Of a DNA stretch of 47,965 bases, positions 35,776 through 44,853 are shown piece by piece. The notes beneath the pieces were generated by a model. That model saw only the letters and a list, made by a program, of their open reading frames with translations. It did not search any database and had not been told where the DNA came from. Source of the DNA: Chromatiaceae bacterium (lineage in GTDB: Bacteria; Pseudomonadota; Gammaproteobacteria; Chromatiales; Chromatiaceae); contig JAJDOL010000301.1 of assembly GCA_022340195.1 (NCBI GenBank), positions 1-47,965 on the forward strand, written 5' to 3'. The first letter of the stretch is position 1. Each line of letters starts with the position of its first letter. The position numbers and the translations under genes were made by a program.

Positions 35776-36746
35776 TACTCCATTCCCAGTGTGTATATCA
35801 GGGCCACGAGCTCCTGCGGCAAGGGCGCCTCGACGTGGAGCGGCTGTTTCATGTAACTTGGGGAGAGGGTTAGGGTAGAGGCATGCAAAAACAAGCGCTT
35901 GAGGCCGAAACCGCGCAGGGTCCGGTTCGCTTCGGCATCGCCGTACTTCTCGTCGCCGGCGACGGGCGTCCCTGAATGAGCGGCGTGTACGCGAATCTGA
36001 TGCGTGCGCCCGGTAACCAACTCCGCCTCGACCAACGTAAAGTCGGAGGTTCTACGCAGGGTCCTGAACCGCGTTCGCGCCGGCCTGCCCGTGTCCGGAT
36101 CGACACGGACCATCCGCTCCCCGCTGCGCAGAAGGTTTTTGCGTAAGGGTAGGTCAACCTGCAGCTCCCGTCGCTCCAGGCGGCCGACAAGAAGGGCCAG
36201 GTAACGCTTTTCGACGTCTTGGTCACGGATGAGGCGGTGGAGCTCCCGCAAGGCGCTGCGGCGCTTGCTGAGCAGCAGACAGCCAGAGGTTTCGCGGTCG
36301 AGACGGTGGACAAGCTCGAGCTCCGGGACGTCGGGACGGAGGATTCGCATGGCCTCGATAAGGCCCCAGCTAAGACCGCTGCCTCCATGTACAGCCATTC
36401 CCGATGGCTTGTTCAGCGCGATGAGACGCTCGTCCTCATAGAGCATTGCCGACCGTAGATGCCTTAGTCGATCCTGCGATGGCCGCACCGGGGTCGACGC
36501 CTGGGGTACGCGCAAGGGAGGAATTCGCACAAGATCGCCGTACTGCAGGCGGTAGCTCGGCTTTACTCGTCCCTTGTTCACCCGGACCTCCCCCCGCCTC
36601 AAAATACGGTACAGGTGGCTGCGCGGTACGCCTTTTACGCGGCTCATAAGAAAGTTGTCGATGCGCTGCCCGGCCTGCGGCCTATCTATCCGGACAAGCT
36701 CGACCTCTGCCCTTGCGGCCACTGGTAGGGGTACTGGGAACGACAC
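35775..36746 (-). CDS. rluC: 23S rRNA pseudouridine synthase C
   Basis: Makes pseudouridine at 955, 2504 and 2580 of 23S rRNA in E. coli. The N-terminal S4 RNA-binding domain (about 25-85: GQRIDNFLMSRVKGVPRSHL) is followed by the RsuA/RluA catalytic domain with Asp150 in HRLDRETSG and the RTHQIRVH motif. The length of 323 residues is normal. The start is probably GTG at 36746; a GTG at 36722 is an alternative. It is first in the rluC-HAD-sppA operon and diverges from rne, as in many relatives. Confidence 0.94.
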   Translation of the reverse strand: MSFPVPLPVAARAEVELVRIDRPQAGQRIDNFLMSRVKGVPRSHLYRILRRGEVRVNKGRVKPSYRLQYGDLVRIPPLRVPQASTPVRPSQDRLRHLRSAMLYEDERLIALNKPSGMAVHGGSGLSWGLIEAMRILRPDVPELELVHRLDRETSGCLLLSKRRSALRELHRLIRDQDVEKRYLALLVGRLERRELQVDLPLRKNLLRSGERMVRVDPDTGRPARTRFRTLRRTSDFTLVEAELVTGRTHQIRVHAAHSGTPVAGDEKYGDAEANRTLRGFGLKRLFLHASTLTLSPSYMKQPLHVEAPLPQELVALIYTLGME

Positions 36747-37305
36747 TCGATTGGGTTGCGCGCGACGGCGTTGAATTGAAGCGACCGTTGTTCGCTGTTA
36801 GTATTGGAAGCTTACGTTGTTTGGAGTGGCGATGGCAGCCGGCGGTGCGACTTTCACCATGACCTTAAACCCGCGGCTTTTCTGCTCCTCTCGAGTGCAA
36901 TCCCGGACGTCCTGATCATTTAGCCCCAACATTGGCGGCAGGTCGCCCGTTCACTTCTGCTCTTACTCGAATGAGCGCGGATTGTACACCGAGATGCCTT
37001 GAGCGCAGCATGCAGAATCGAGGCGGCGCATCGAGCATCCGTAGTCGCTCGCTATAGCCCCCAGGTTATCTGCGGTACCCGGATTTGCGGGGACCGACTC
37101 GCGCAATCGCCCTGCGAGGGCGAGCGCAATGGAACATAGGTGTGTGCCCCTGCACGCTTCGCGTCGGCGTCGGTTCGCCGGACTCGCGCGGCCAGAGAGA
37201 GCGGACAGACGCATTATCGCCGAGCACCTCGAGCGAGTGCCTAGGCCGTCTGCCGCCCGGCGCTCAGTCGCCCGGACACGCACCGTATCGCGAGATTAGG
37301 AACAC
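36747..37305 (+). promoter_or_regulatory. 559-bp rluC/rne divergent gap with a long rne leader
   Basis: No gene is visible. RNase E mRNAs in enterobacteria have a long structured 5' leader through which RNase E controls its own level; this gap is long enough for the same. GC-rich hairpins are present: the strongest at 37101-37127, another CGGCG-TCGGTT-CGCCG near 37160. AGGA lies about 6 bases before the rne ATG. Confidence 0.5.
37101..37127 (+). promoter_or_regulatory. Strong hairpin in the rne leader
   Basis: GCGC, AA, TCGCCCT pairs with AGGGCGA, GCGC around a GCG loop: an 11-bp stem with an AA bulge, about 180 bases upstream of the rne start codon. It is a candidate for the RNase E autoregulatory structure. 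The function is inferred from position only. Confidence 0.4.
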
Positions 37306-40300
37306 ATGAAGAGAATGCTGATAAACGCAACTCAGCCGGAGGAGTTGCGGGTAGCGATCGTCGACGGCCAAAAACTGTTTAATCTCGACATTGAAGCTCC
37401 GGGCCGGGAACAGAAAAAGGCCAACATATACAAAGGGACTATCACACGCATCGAGCCCAGTCTCGAGGCCGCCTTCGTTGATTACGGCAGTGAGCGTCAC
37501 GGCTTCCTGCCCCTGAAGGAGGTCGCCCGCGGTTATTTCGATCCGGATGCCGTCAAGCCCGGCAGCCGCTTGAGCATCAAGGACGCGTTGCGCAACGGCC
37601 AAGAAGTCGTGGTCCAGGTGGACAAGGAGGAGCGAGGAAACAAAGGCGCGGCACTGACCACCTTCGTCTCTCTCGCCGGTCGTTGCCTGGTGCTGATGCC
37701 CAACAACCCGCGCGCCGGCGGCGTATCCCGCCGCATCGAAGGCCAGGACCGGGCGGAGCTGCGCGATGCCATGAGCCAGCTGGAGATCCCGGAGGGCATG
37801 GGACTGATCGTGCGCACCGCCGGTGTCGGCAAGAATGTCGAAGAGCTGCAATGGGACCTCGACTACCTTACCCAGCTCTGGACTGCCATCGAGCACTCCG
37901 CCTCGGAGCGCGGAGCACCCTTCCTGATCTACCAGGAAAGCGACGTCATCATTCGTTCGATCCGCGACCACTTGCGCACGGACATCGGCGAGATCGTCGT
38001 TGACGACCGCCGTATGTACGAGAAGGCGGAGCAGTTCATCCGCCAGGTGATGCCGCACAACCTGAAGAAGCTACGCCTCTATGACGACGAGGTACCCCTT
38101 TTTACACGCTACCAAATCGAGAGCCAGATCGAGTCTGCATTTCAGCGCGAGGTGCAGCTCCCCTCCGGCGGCTCCATCGTCATCGACCACTCCGAGGCGC
38201 TGACCTCCATCGACATCAACTCCGCGCGGGCCACAAAGGGTGCGGACATTGAAGAAACGGCCCTGAACACGAACCAGGAGGCGGCAGACGAAATCGCCCG
38301 GCAACTGAGGTTGCGGGACCTCGGCGGTCTATTCGTCATCGACTTCATCGACATGACCCCGGCACGCAATCAACGCGAGGTGGAGAACCGGCTGCGGGAG
38401 GCCCTGAAGCAGGACCGGGCTCGGGTCCAGCTCGGACGCATTTCCCGCTTCGGCCTGCTGGAGATGTCACGCCAGCGCCTGCGCCCGTCCCTCGGCGAAT
38501 CCAGCCAGCTCGTTTGCCCGCGCTGCCGCGGCCAGGGCACCATCCGCGGTGTCGAGTCACTGGCGTTGTCTATTCTGCGCATCGTCGAAGAAGAGGCGAT
38601 GAAGGAAAGCACGGAGCGCATTCTGGCCCAGCTCCCTGTCGACGTAGCGACCTTTTTGCTCAATGAGAAGCGTCGCACTATCCTAGAGATCGAGCAGCGA
38701 CAAGACGTTGACGTCATCCTACTGCCCAACCAACTCATGGACACGCCCGATTACCAAATCGAGCGCATCCGTACGCAGGACATGGGGAGGATTTCCAAAG
38801 AACAGGCGAGCTACGAGATGACAACTGCGGTGGAGCTCGAGCCGCCCGGCTTTGCGCGACCAACCGAGACCGACCGGCCGGAGGAGCCGGCTGTCAAGCA
38901 ACTCACCCCTGCAGCACCTGTACCCACACCCCGCCGGGAGAGGATCCCACAGGACACGAAGCCGACCCAGGGCCTTCTGAAGCGAATCTGGACCAACCTG
39001 GTAACCCACGGGCGCGCTACCGAGGATACGATCGCACCGGATTCCGGCGCAGCAGCTGAACAGCCCGAAGGAGCGGCCCGGAACAGGCGTGTCGCTCAGC
39101 CGCGGAGGCACCTGGAGTCCCGGACGGACGGCAGAAGGACCGAACCCAAGCCCGAATGGAGCCAGGACCGAGGGGGCGAGGCGCAGACAACGACCACCGC
39201 CACCCAGGCAACGGATAGTGAAAACGAGCGGCGGTCTGCCGGCGGCGCTGCGGACGCCATAGACAGACCCAAGAGCCAGGAGCGTACCTCCCGTCGCGGT
39301 GGTCGCGGTCGCGGTCGTCGAGGTGGAGGTGGCGAGGGACGCAGGGATGACAGCCGTCGGAAGGAAGGTCAGCGCAGCCAATCTAGCCAGTCCGGCCCGG
39401 CCGGCGAGACACCGCACAAGACCTCGAACGCGAACGGGCACGGAGATTTGAAGCCAAAAATGCAGCGGCAGCCGGCGACGGAGAAGCCCGAACCGGCATC
39501 CGTCGCGGACCGAGAGCGTCAGGAGACCGAGTCCCCGGCGACCGAGTCCCTGGCGACCGAAGCGTCCGTGCATCCAATCATGGGTGCAGATTCACAGCCA
39601 GCACACAGGGAATCCGTGACGGACGATCCGGCATCGCCCTCTCGGCGCGCCGCCGGGGCAACGGAAACCGCATCAGGGCGACCGGCTTCGGCGAATGGCA
39701 CGGCTCCCGCAACCGGCTCGACGCCCCCTGTCCTGCAAGCGGAATACTCATCCGAGGCTGCAACGGTTGTGGATGAGGGCGAACCGGACAAACCCGCCGA
39801 GGCAGCGGCCGAGATTTCGCCTGATACAGGTGATGAGAAATCCGTCTCGGAAGGGACCGACCGCAGTGTCTCCAGGCCACGCTCTACCCGCCGTCGGCGT
39901 AGCGGCGGGCGTAGCAGGAAAAAGGTGGCCGCCCGCAGTAGCGGTGAAATGCCGTCCGATTTCTCCACAGACGCCACGGCAAAGGACCCGCAACAGGGCG
40001 ATCAACCGGTCGCCTCGACGCACGAGGGTCCACCGGAGGCGAATCGCGCATCGGAATCGACGACCATGTCTGAATCGCCACATGCCCCGGGCACGGAGCC
40101 CACGACGGAATCGATTCGGGGAACGGGTCGCGCAGAAGAAGAACGGTCGAATCCCACTACTGCAGATGCCGAGCGGACAAGGACATCCGCAACCTCCCCT
40201 CCCAGCCCAATACCGGCAACAGATGCCCCCAAACCACTGCCGACACCGGCGGCGACGGAACCTGAGCCGATACCGGTTCGCAGGCAGGAGCCGGAAGCGG

Positions 40301-40404
40301 CCGCGGAGGGGGAAATCGAAGTAACCGTGCCCTCTCCCTCCCGGCAGGATCCCCCCGCCGACAGCGCGACAGAGGAGCCGAAATCCGTTTCATCCGCGAA
40401 TTAG
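37306..40404 (+). CDS. rne: Ribonuclease E
   Basis: The essential endoribonuclease for mRNA decay and rRNA/tRNA processing, at the membrane. The catalytic half (1-520) aligns residue for residue with E. coli: S1 domain (about 37-120), Asp303 in [10 protein letters not shown], Asp346 in LFVIDFIDM, and the zinc-link Cys404 and Cys407 in CPRCRGQG. The C-terminal half (from about 530) is disordered and rich in Arg, Ser, Pro and Glu, with an RG-rich patch ([19 protein letters not shown], about 664-680) and a second Arg-rich patch ([12 protein letters not shown], about 861-872) that would bind RNA. At 1032 residues it is close to E. coli's 1061. It converges with the phosphatase gene downstream. 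Confidence 0.97.
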   Translation: MKRMLINATQPEELRVAIVDGQKLFNLDIEAPGREQKKANIYKGTITRIEPSLEAAFVDYGSERHGFLPLKEVARGYFDPDAVKPGSRLSIKDALRNGQEVVVQVDKEERGNKGAALTTFVSLAGRCLVLMPNNPRAGGVSRRIEGQDRAELRDAMSQLEIPEGMGLIVRTAGVGKNVEELQWDLDYLTQLWTAIEHSASERGAPFLIYQESDVIIRSIRDHLRTDIGEIVVDDRRMYEKAEQFIRQVMPHNLKKLRLYDDEVPLFTRYQIESQIESAFQREVQLPSGGSIVIDHSEALTSIDINSARATKGADIEETALNTNQEAADEIARQLRLRDLGGLFVIDFIDMTPARNQREVENRLREALKQDRARVQLGRISRFGLLEMSRQRLRPSLGESSQLVCPRCRGQGTIRGVESLALSILRIVEEEAMKESTERILAQLPVDVATFLLNEKRRTILEIEQRQDVDVILLPNQLMDTPDYQIERIRTQDMGRISKEQASYEMTTAVELEPPGFARPTETDRPEEPAVKQLTPAAPVPTPRRERIPQDTKPTQGLLKRIWTNLVTHGRATEDTIAPDSGAAAEQPEGAARNRRVAQPRRHLESRTDGRRTEPKPEWSQDRGGEAQTTTTATQATDSENERRSAGGAADAIDRPKSQERTSRRGGRGRGRRGGGGEGRRDDSRRKEGQRSQSSQSGPAGETPHKTSNANGHGDLKPKMQRQPATEKPEPASVADRERQETESPATESLATEASVHPIMGADSQPAHRESVTDDPASPSRRAAGATETASGRPASANGTAPATGSTPPVLQAEYSSEAATVVDEGEPDKPAEAAAEISPDTGDEKSVSEGTDRSVSRPRSTRRRRSGGRSRKKVAARSSGEMPSDFSTDATAKDPQQGDQPVASTHEGPPEANRASESTTMSESPHAPGTEPTTESIRGTGRAEEERSNPTTADAERTRTSATSPPSPIPATDAPKPLPTPAATEPEPIPVRRQEPEAAAEGEIEVTVPSPSRQDPPADSATEEPKSVSSAN

Positions 40405-40450
40405 GGCGATTTGTGTCAGATCGCTCAAGGCGAGAGGGGTGGAGCGGTTT

Positions 40451-40936
40451 CTACAAGAACCTGCGCCTGATATCGGCGAGGAGCCCCTCGGCCGCCATCT
40501 CCACCATATCGAAGACCCGCTCGAAACCGCTTGTGCCTCCATAGTAAGGATCCGGAACTTCCCGGATCCGCAAATGCGGCGCAAAGTCCATTAAAAGCAT
40601 CAGCTTGCGCTCCGCCCCCCGGGGACAGATTTCGAATAGGTTGTCGAAGTTTTCCTGGTCCATGGCGACCACGTACTCAAACCTCGAGAAGTCCTCGGGC
40701 TCGACCAGACGCGCGCGCAAATCGCTCAAATCGATACCCCTGCGAAGGGCTGTCTTCTGGGCCCGCTGGTCTGGAGGCTCCCCGGTGTGATACGCATGGG
40801 TCCCCGCCGAGTCCGTCCGGACAAGCTCGCGAAGCCCCTCTTTCTCCAGCAGCTTACGAAACACGCCCTGTGCCGTGGGTGAGCGGCAAATGTTACCCAT
40901 GCACACAAACAAAACGCGTACAACTTCTTGTTGCAT
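40451..40936 (-). CDS. Low-molecular-weight protein-tyrosine-phosphatase
   Basis: 161 residues. The active-site loop is VCMGNICRS (Cys12, Arg18; CX5R), and the catalytic acid is in the DPYYGG motif (Asp about 128). A DSAGT segment (43-47) matches the family. In bacteria these enzymes often reverse BY-kinase phosphorylation in exopolysaccharide export (Wzb type), but no kinase or polysaccharide gene is next to it here; stand-alone relatives of this form are common. It converges with rne, with 46 bases between. Confidence 0.93.
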   Translation of the reverse strand: MQQEVVRVLFVCMGNICRSPTAQGVFRKLLEKEGLRELVRTDSAGTHAYHTGEPPDQRAQKTALRRGIDLSDLRARLVEPEDFSRFEYVVAMDQENFDNLFEICPRGAERKLMLLMDFAPHLRIREVPDPYYGGTSGFERVFDMVEMAAEGLLADIRRRFL

Positions 40937-41113
40937 AATGGAAAATCAAGGTTGGCCTTAGAAACGACGTAACGAACGCCGACTCGACGGCTGATGATAT
41001 CAGATAGTCATGGACGAGTTTTGGAACCGATTTCATGCACTCGCGCGGCGACAATCGGCAAGTGCCGCGCCCGCAGCTAAGGCACCAACCGGATCTAACA
41101 AGAACCGGCCGCC

Positions 41114-41578
41114 TCAACGATGGCTAGGGAACAGCGTCTCCCTCTGAATGCGCATTTCCAATCGCTGACGGTCGAGTTGCCGCCGACTCTCGAGATCTCG
41201 AGGTAGCGGTGCAGGGCGCTCCACCTCTGCACCTCGGCGCAGATTCCGGTCAAGATTAATCGATTGGCGCTGTTGCTGCTCGAGCTGTCTCGCGACACCC
41301 TTTTGGCGCATTTCAAGTCGCTCGAGTCCGCGCTCGGGGCGTAGCGCCGCCGGGTCGACGACCGCGCGAAAGCTCTTCTGGTCCTGCTTCAGCTGCAACC
41401 AGCCTTCTGCCTGCTGCCCTTGGAGACGGTCGAGATCGCCGAGGTCCGCCGCTCCTGCCTCGCGCATAGGCAATAAGATCATAAGGACAACCGAAGCAGA
41501 GAGTCCCTTAAGCAGCACTCGGCGCACACCACGAGTGCGTATATCTTGGGCGATCCCAGGGATGGTGCAGACCCGCAC
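41114..41578 (-). CDS. Small exported Gln/Arg-rich protein, unknown
   Basis: A 154-residue protein. I chose the GTG at 41578 because GAGG lies 9 bases upstream; the frame remains open to a TTG at 41665. A long N-terminal signal (hydrophobic core LSASVVLMILLPM, likely cut after EAGA) leads to a basic helical mature part rich in Gln, Arg and Leu: LDRLQGQQAEGWLQLKQDQ, then LERLEMRQKGVARQLEQQQR. It ends in FPSHR. I do not recognise a family; small exported proteins of this type are common in gammaproteobacteria and often uncharacterised. Confidence 0.65.
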   Translation of the reverse strand: MRVCTIPGIAQDIRTRGVRRVLLKGLSASVVLMILLPMREAGAADLGDLDRLQGQQAEGWLQLKQDQKSFRAVVDPAALRPERGLERLEMRQKGVARQLEQQQRQSINLDRNLRRGAEVERPAPLPRDLESRRQLDRQRLEMRIQRETLFPSHR

Positions 41579-41639
41579 TCGGAAACACCTCGGACTTGAA
41601 CGAAACAAGCAAACAAGATACGCAATGAGCCTCTTTTTT

Positions 41640-41766
41640 CTTAGTTTAGGTACTTGGCACGCCAAATGCTGAAGAACTTAGCGAGACGGACAAGATTCTC
41701 CGCTGTCTCTAATTCTCTTGCCTCCCCAATGGTGAGTCGCCCCGCATCCAGCGGGGCATTTTTTTG
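41640..41766 (+). ncRNA. Possible small RNA ending at an orphan terminator
   Basis: A clean intrinsic terminator on the plus strand has no plus-strand gene in front of it for more than a kilobase. The 60 bases before it can fold into a hairpin (GAGACGGA pairing with TCCG and GTCTC, 41683-41709). A possible weak promoter (TTGAAC, 17 bases, TACGCA) lies around 41597-41625. The ends are approximate and the match to a known RNA family is nil. Confidence 0.3.
41739..41766 (+). terminator. Intrinsic terminator with no obvious upstream gene
   Basis: GCCCCGC (41739-41745), loop ATCCA, GCGGGGC (41751-41757), then A and seven T. It reads as a terminator only on the plus strand. The nearest plus-strand gene is rne, more than 1.3 kb away with a convergent gene between. 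Confidence 0.85.
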
Positions 41767-41952
41767 CGAAAAAAGTGCGTATTAAGAGAAAGTCGTGAAA
41801 AACACGCCCGGCATTCGCTGAACAAATGGACGCGATCCACGCCGTCCGTGGCGCTGACAGCAAAGAACCGCTTCACGTCGGTGATCGGCATCGGCATCGG
41901 CATTCGCGTCTCTGGCCCGTTTCTAAGCCGGGAATTGCCCGCAATGCGGACC

Positions 41953-43218
41953 TCACATCAGTCCGGCGAAGGGCTGCACCAGCACCCTCTCACCTGGCTG
42001 CAAATCCCCCTGTTCCTGCGGCAAGACGATGAAACAATTCGCCAGGCTCATGGAGCTCAACACCCCCGATCCTTGGCGACCGATCACATCCACGCGCAAG
42101 ACACCGTCTTCACCTCGGGCCAGCATCCCACGTGGGAATTCGGTGCGCCCCGGCCGCTTGCGCAGGCGGCAGGTCGCTTCGACTTCTATGAGTAGGGGTG
42201 GGTCCTCGCGCCCTGCCATCAACTTTACGAGTGCGGGCAGGACCAACTGATAGAAGGTCACCATCACCGCCACTGGGTTTCCCGGCAGGCCGAAGAACAG
42301 GCTATCGCCGATATGACCAAAGGACAGCGGCCGCCCCGGCTTGATGGCGATCCGCCAAAAGCTCATCGTCCCTATGCGCGCCAGCAGATCCTTGACGTAG
42401 TCCGCCTCGCCAACGGAAACGCCACCGGTGGTAATGACCGCATCGGCATCGGCGGCACCCCGCCGCAAGGACTCCTCGAGCAGCTCAGGGACATCTGGGA
42501 CTACTCCCAGGTCCAGGATGTCCGCGCCCAATCGGGTCAGCATGCCGAACAGGGTGTAGCGATTACTGTCATAGAGCTCTCCTTCACCGAGGGGCTCACC
42601 GACGGAGCGCAGCTCGTCGCCGGTGGAGAATATGGCAATCCTGGGACGGCGGAACACCGCGATCTCCGCGAGCCCTAAGGATGCCATCAGGCCAAGGTCC
42701 GCCGGGGTCAGGATTCTACCCGAGTCGAGCACCCTATCACCCACCCCGATGTCTTCGCCCGCCCGGCGAACATTTTGGCCCCTCCTGTGCCCTGAGCCAA
42801 TGCGAACGCGCCCCTCCAACTCCTGAGCCTGCTCCTGCATGACCACCGTGTCCGTTCCCGAGGGCATGGCGGCGCCGGTCATGATTCGGACGGACTGTCC
42901 GGCGGAGACTTCGCCATGATAACCGTGGCCCGCCAAGGCCTCGCCGATCAGTTCCAGCTCCGCGGAACCATCCTCCGGTAGGTCCAACCCGCTGAGAGCG
43001 AAACCATCCATAGCCGAGTTGGTGTGGGAAGGAACGTTGAGCGGCGACATCACGGACTCGGCCAATGACCGGCCCAAGGCGTCGCGCAACGCAACCTTTT
43101 GGGCCATGGCGATGGGCTTAACCTCGGCGAGGATACGGCCGCGAGCCTCCTCGATGGAAAGGGCGTCTGGGCCGGGAACATCGGCGTTGGTGGAAGGGGA
43201 TGGATTCTGAGAGGACAT
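41953..43218 (-). CDS. moeA: Molybdopterin molybdotransferase
   Basis: Inserts molybdate into adenylylated molybdopterin, the last step of Mo-cofactor synthesis. It is 421 residues with family motifs in order: NVPSHTNSAMDGFAL (about 61-75), RIMTGAAMPSGTDTVV (111-126), FSTGDELRSVGEPLGEGELYD in outline (about 196-216), ITTGGVSVGEADYVKDLL (about 258-275), and IKPGRPLSFG with FFGLPGNPVAV (about 290-315). It is transcribed alone, divergent from the pterin dehydratase gene across 344 bases. With the MoeB/ThiF-like gene at 10550 it suggests the organism uses molybdoenzymes. Confidence 0.96.
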   Translation of the reverse strand: MSSQNPSPSTNADVPGPDALSIEEARGRILAEVKPIAMAQKVALRDALGRSLAESVMSPLNVPSHTNSAMDGFALSGLDLPEDGSAELELIGEALAGHGYHGEVSAGQSVRIMTGAAMPSGTDTVVMQEQAQELEGRVRIGSGHRRGQNVRRAGEDIGVGDRVLDSGRILTPADLGLMASLGLAEIAVFRRPRIAIFSTGDELRSVGEPLGEGELYDSNRYTLFGMLTRLGADILDLGVVPDVPELLEESLRRGAADADAVITTGGVSVGEADYVKDLLARIGTMSFWRIAIKPGRPLSFGHIGDSLFFGLPGNPVAVMVTFYQLVLPALVKLMAGREDPPLLIEVEATCRLRKRPGRTEFPRGMLARGEDGVLRVDVIGRQGSGVLSSMSLANCFIVLPQEQGDLQPGERVLVQPFAGLM

Positions 43219-43562
43219 TATCCCTTGAAGCGTGCGTGGCGCCGCTTAACGGCAAGGTCTCGATCATCAAATGATCACTTTAAACAAAAGAACGAACCCT
43301 TGCTCGGTCAATTTGGTGGCGGGCCGCCCCTCGAACTACTGCTTCCACACATGGTTCATGGGTTATCGCAAAACATTCGGCTACTGGATTCCCGAGGATT
43401 GCGCAGGCTAAAATTTGGCTTTAAAAGCACGGACACGGTCGCGGCCAAATCCGAGCGGTGCGAGAGCGAGAGTCGCGATGATTCAAGCCCGGGCACGCAC
43501 CTTGGGGAAGCAAGTCAATGCGTCAGGTCCGAACGCGAATGCAAATGCTGGGGGATACGCCC
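43219..43562. promoter_or_regulatory. 344-bp divergent gap between moeA and the pterin dehydratase gene
   Basis: No gene is visible. On the plus strand TTGCGC (43399-43404) and TAAAAG (43422-43427), 17 bases apart, form a reasonable promoter for the dehydratase gene. I could not recognise a molybdenum-cofactor riboswitch upstream of moeA. Confidence 0.4.
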
Positions 43563-43922
43563 ATGTCTGAGTACGCCGGGATGAAATGCGAGGCCTGCCG
43601 TGTCGGCACCCCGCCCGCAACGCCGAGTGAAATCGAACAGTTCCTCGCCGACTGCCCCGCCTGGGAGGAAAAAACCGTCGACGAAGTACCGCAGATCCGA
43701 CGGACTTACAGCTTCAAGGATTTCGTCACCGCATTAGACTTCACCAACAAGGTCGGCGCCCTTGCTGAGGAGGAAGGTCACCATCCGGCGCTGGTAACCG
43801 AGTGGGGACGGGTCACCGTTTGCTGGTGGACCCACAAGATCCACGGGCTGCACAAGAACGACCTCATAATGGGCGCCAAGACCGACCGGATCTACTTGGA
43901 AGACGCCTCGTCAAGCACGTAA
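43563..43922 (+). CDS. Pterin-4a-carbinolamine dehydratase
   Basis: 119 residues with the family signature: EEEGHHPALVTEWGRVTV (the HH-P active-site pair) and WWTHKIHGLHKNDLIMGAK. The enzyme regenerates pterin cofactor after aromatic hydroxylation, or acts in molybdopterin handling; no phenylalanine hydroxylase is adjacent. The start at ATG 43563 gives MSEYAGMKCEACRVGTPP. An N-terminal Cys pair (CEAC) is present, as in many bacterial members. It lies next to moeA, divergently, which hints at a pterin/Moco link but does not prove it. Confidence 0.93.
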   Translation: MSEYAGMKCEACRVGTPPATPSEIEQFLADCPAWEEKTVDEVPQIRRTYSFKDFVTALDFTNKVGALAEEEGHHPALVTEWGRVTVCWWTHKIHGLHKNDLIMGAKTDRIYLEDASSST

Positions 43923-44012
43923 GCAACGCGACCTTAACGGCAGCGTCTTTGTCAGGCGCAATCAGCACGCAATCCACCTTGCCCCAATGTTGCGTTGCGG
44001 ATACCATCAACG

Positions 44013-44038
44013 CCCGCTGCTATATATAGCGCAGCGGG
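44013..44038 (+). promoter_or_regulatory. Nested palindromic hairpin in the FKBP gene leader
   Basis: CCCGCTGC pairs perfectly with GCAGCGGG around TATATATAGC; the core GCTATATATAGC (44019-44030) is itself a perfect palindrome. It lies about 40 bases before the FKBP start codon and has no T run. Either DNA binding or an mRNA hairpin is possible. Confidence 0.45.
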
Positions 44039-44076
44039 GTTCCCCTGGTAACGTTTCGAGAATATAGGAAAGTGAA

Positions 44077-44853
44077 ATGCGGCGGATCTTTGTTCACATA
44101 GCGGTTCCTTTGCTCATCACCTTGTTTGTATTGCCCGCCTCCGCGCAGCAAGAGGCAGCCGAAGAACAGAAACTAAAGACACCAACCGACGAATTGAGCT
44201 ATGTTTTGGGCATGGATGTCGGAAACAACCTCAAGCGCTTCGGCACCGAAATCGATCTCGACATCCTTCTCGACGGCGTAAAAGCGACGTTGCACGGAGG
44301 AAAGACCTTGGTGACACCCGAACGTGCTACCGAGATAAAGAAGGATTTCCTCCTCAAGAGGCGCGAGCAGATGGCTGCCGAACGTAAGGCCGCCGGTGAG
44401 AAAAACCTTGTCGACGGAAAGGCCTTCTTGGCTGAGAATAAGACCAAAGAGGGGATAATTACCACAGAGTCTGGTCTTCAGTATCAAGTTATCAAAGAAG
44501 GAGATGGCCCCAAGCCAAAAGACACGGATAGAGTGACAGTTCATTACCGGGGCACTTTACTGGATGGAACCGAGTTCGACAGCTCGCATAAGCGGGGAAA
44601 ACCCGTGACCTTTCTTGTCAAAGGCGTGATTCGCGGGTGGACCGAGGCGCTCCAGTTGATGCCGGTTGGCAGCACCTACAAGCTGTTCATCCCCTCTGAT
44701 CTCGCGTACGGAGCACGTGGAATGGGGCAGAAAATCGCGCCTAACAGCACCTTGATATTCGAGGTCGAGTTGTTAGAAATCGCGGAGCCAAAGCCGAAAC
44801 AACCGGCAGGCATGCCACAGGACAAGCCGGCTGAGAAAAAGACAAACCAATAG
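44077..44853 (+). CDS. Exported FKBP-type peptidyl-prolyl isomerase (Mip/FkpA-like)
   Basis: 258 residues. A signal peptide (MRRIFVHIAVPLLITLFVLPASA) is followed by the helical dimerisation domain of the Mip/FkpA group (about 35-130: DELSYVLGMDVGNNLKRFG, then EQMAAERKAAGEKNLVDGKA), a linker, and the FKBP domain (about 145-240: DTDRVTVHYRGTLLDGTEFD, then VIRGWTEALQLMPVGSTYKL, then LAYGARG and NSTLIFEVELLEI). The Lys/Pro-rich C-terminal tail may be unstructured. It is a periplasmic folding catalyst. Confidence 0.95.
   Translation: MRRIFVHIAVPLLITLFVLPASAQQEAAEEQKLKTPTDELSYVLGMDVGNNLKRFGTEIDLDILLDGVKATLHGGKTLVTPERATEIKKDFLLKRREQMAAERKAAGEKNLVDGKAFLAENKTKEGIITTESGLQYQVIKEGDGPKPKDTDRVTVHYRGTLLDGTEFDSSHKRGKPVTFLVKGVIRGWTEALQLMPVGSTYKLFIPSDLAYGARGMGQKIAPNSTLIFEVELLEIAEPKPKQPAGMPQDKPAEKKTNQ

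Larger units (their letters stand above)
41579..41952. other. 374-bp gap with an isolated plus-strand terminator
   Basis: No protein gene is visible. It contains a hairpin at 41683-41709, an intrinsic terminator at 41739-41766, an inverted repeat TTGGC-AC-GCCAA at about 41654-41665, and a short CGGCAT tandem repeat near 41886-41904. Confidence 0.5.

Noticed and set aside
41880..41906. CGGCAT tandem repeat
   Set aside because: Only about three copies; too short to be a phase-variable or functional repeat.
43219..43562. Molybdenum-cofactor riboswitch upstream of moeA
   Set aside because: I looked for it because moeA is adjacent, but saw no arrangement I could identify as this riboswitch.
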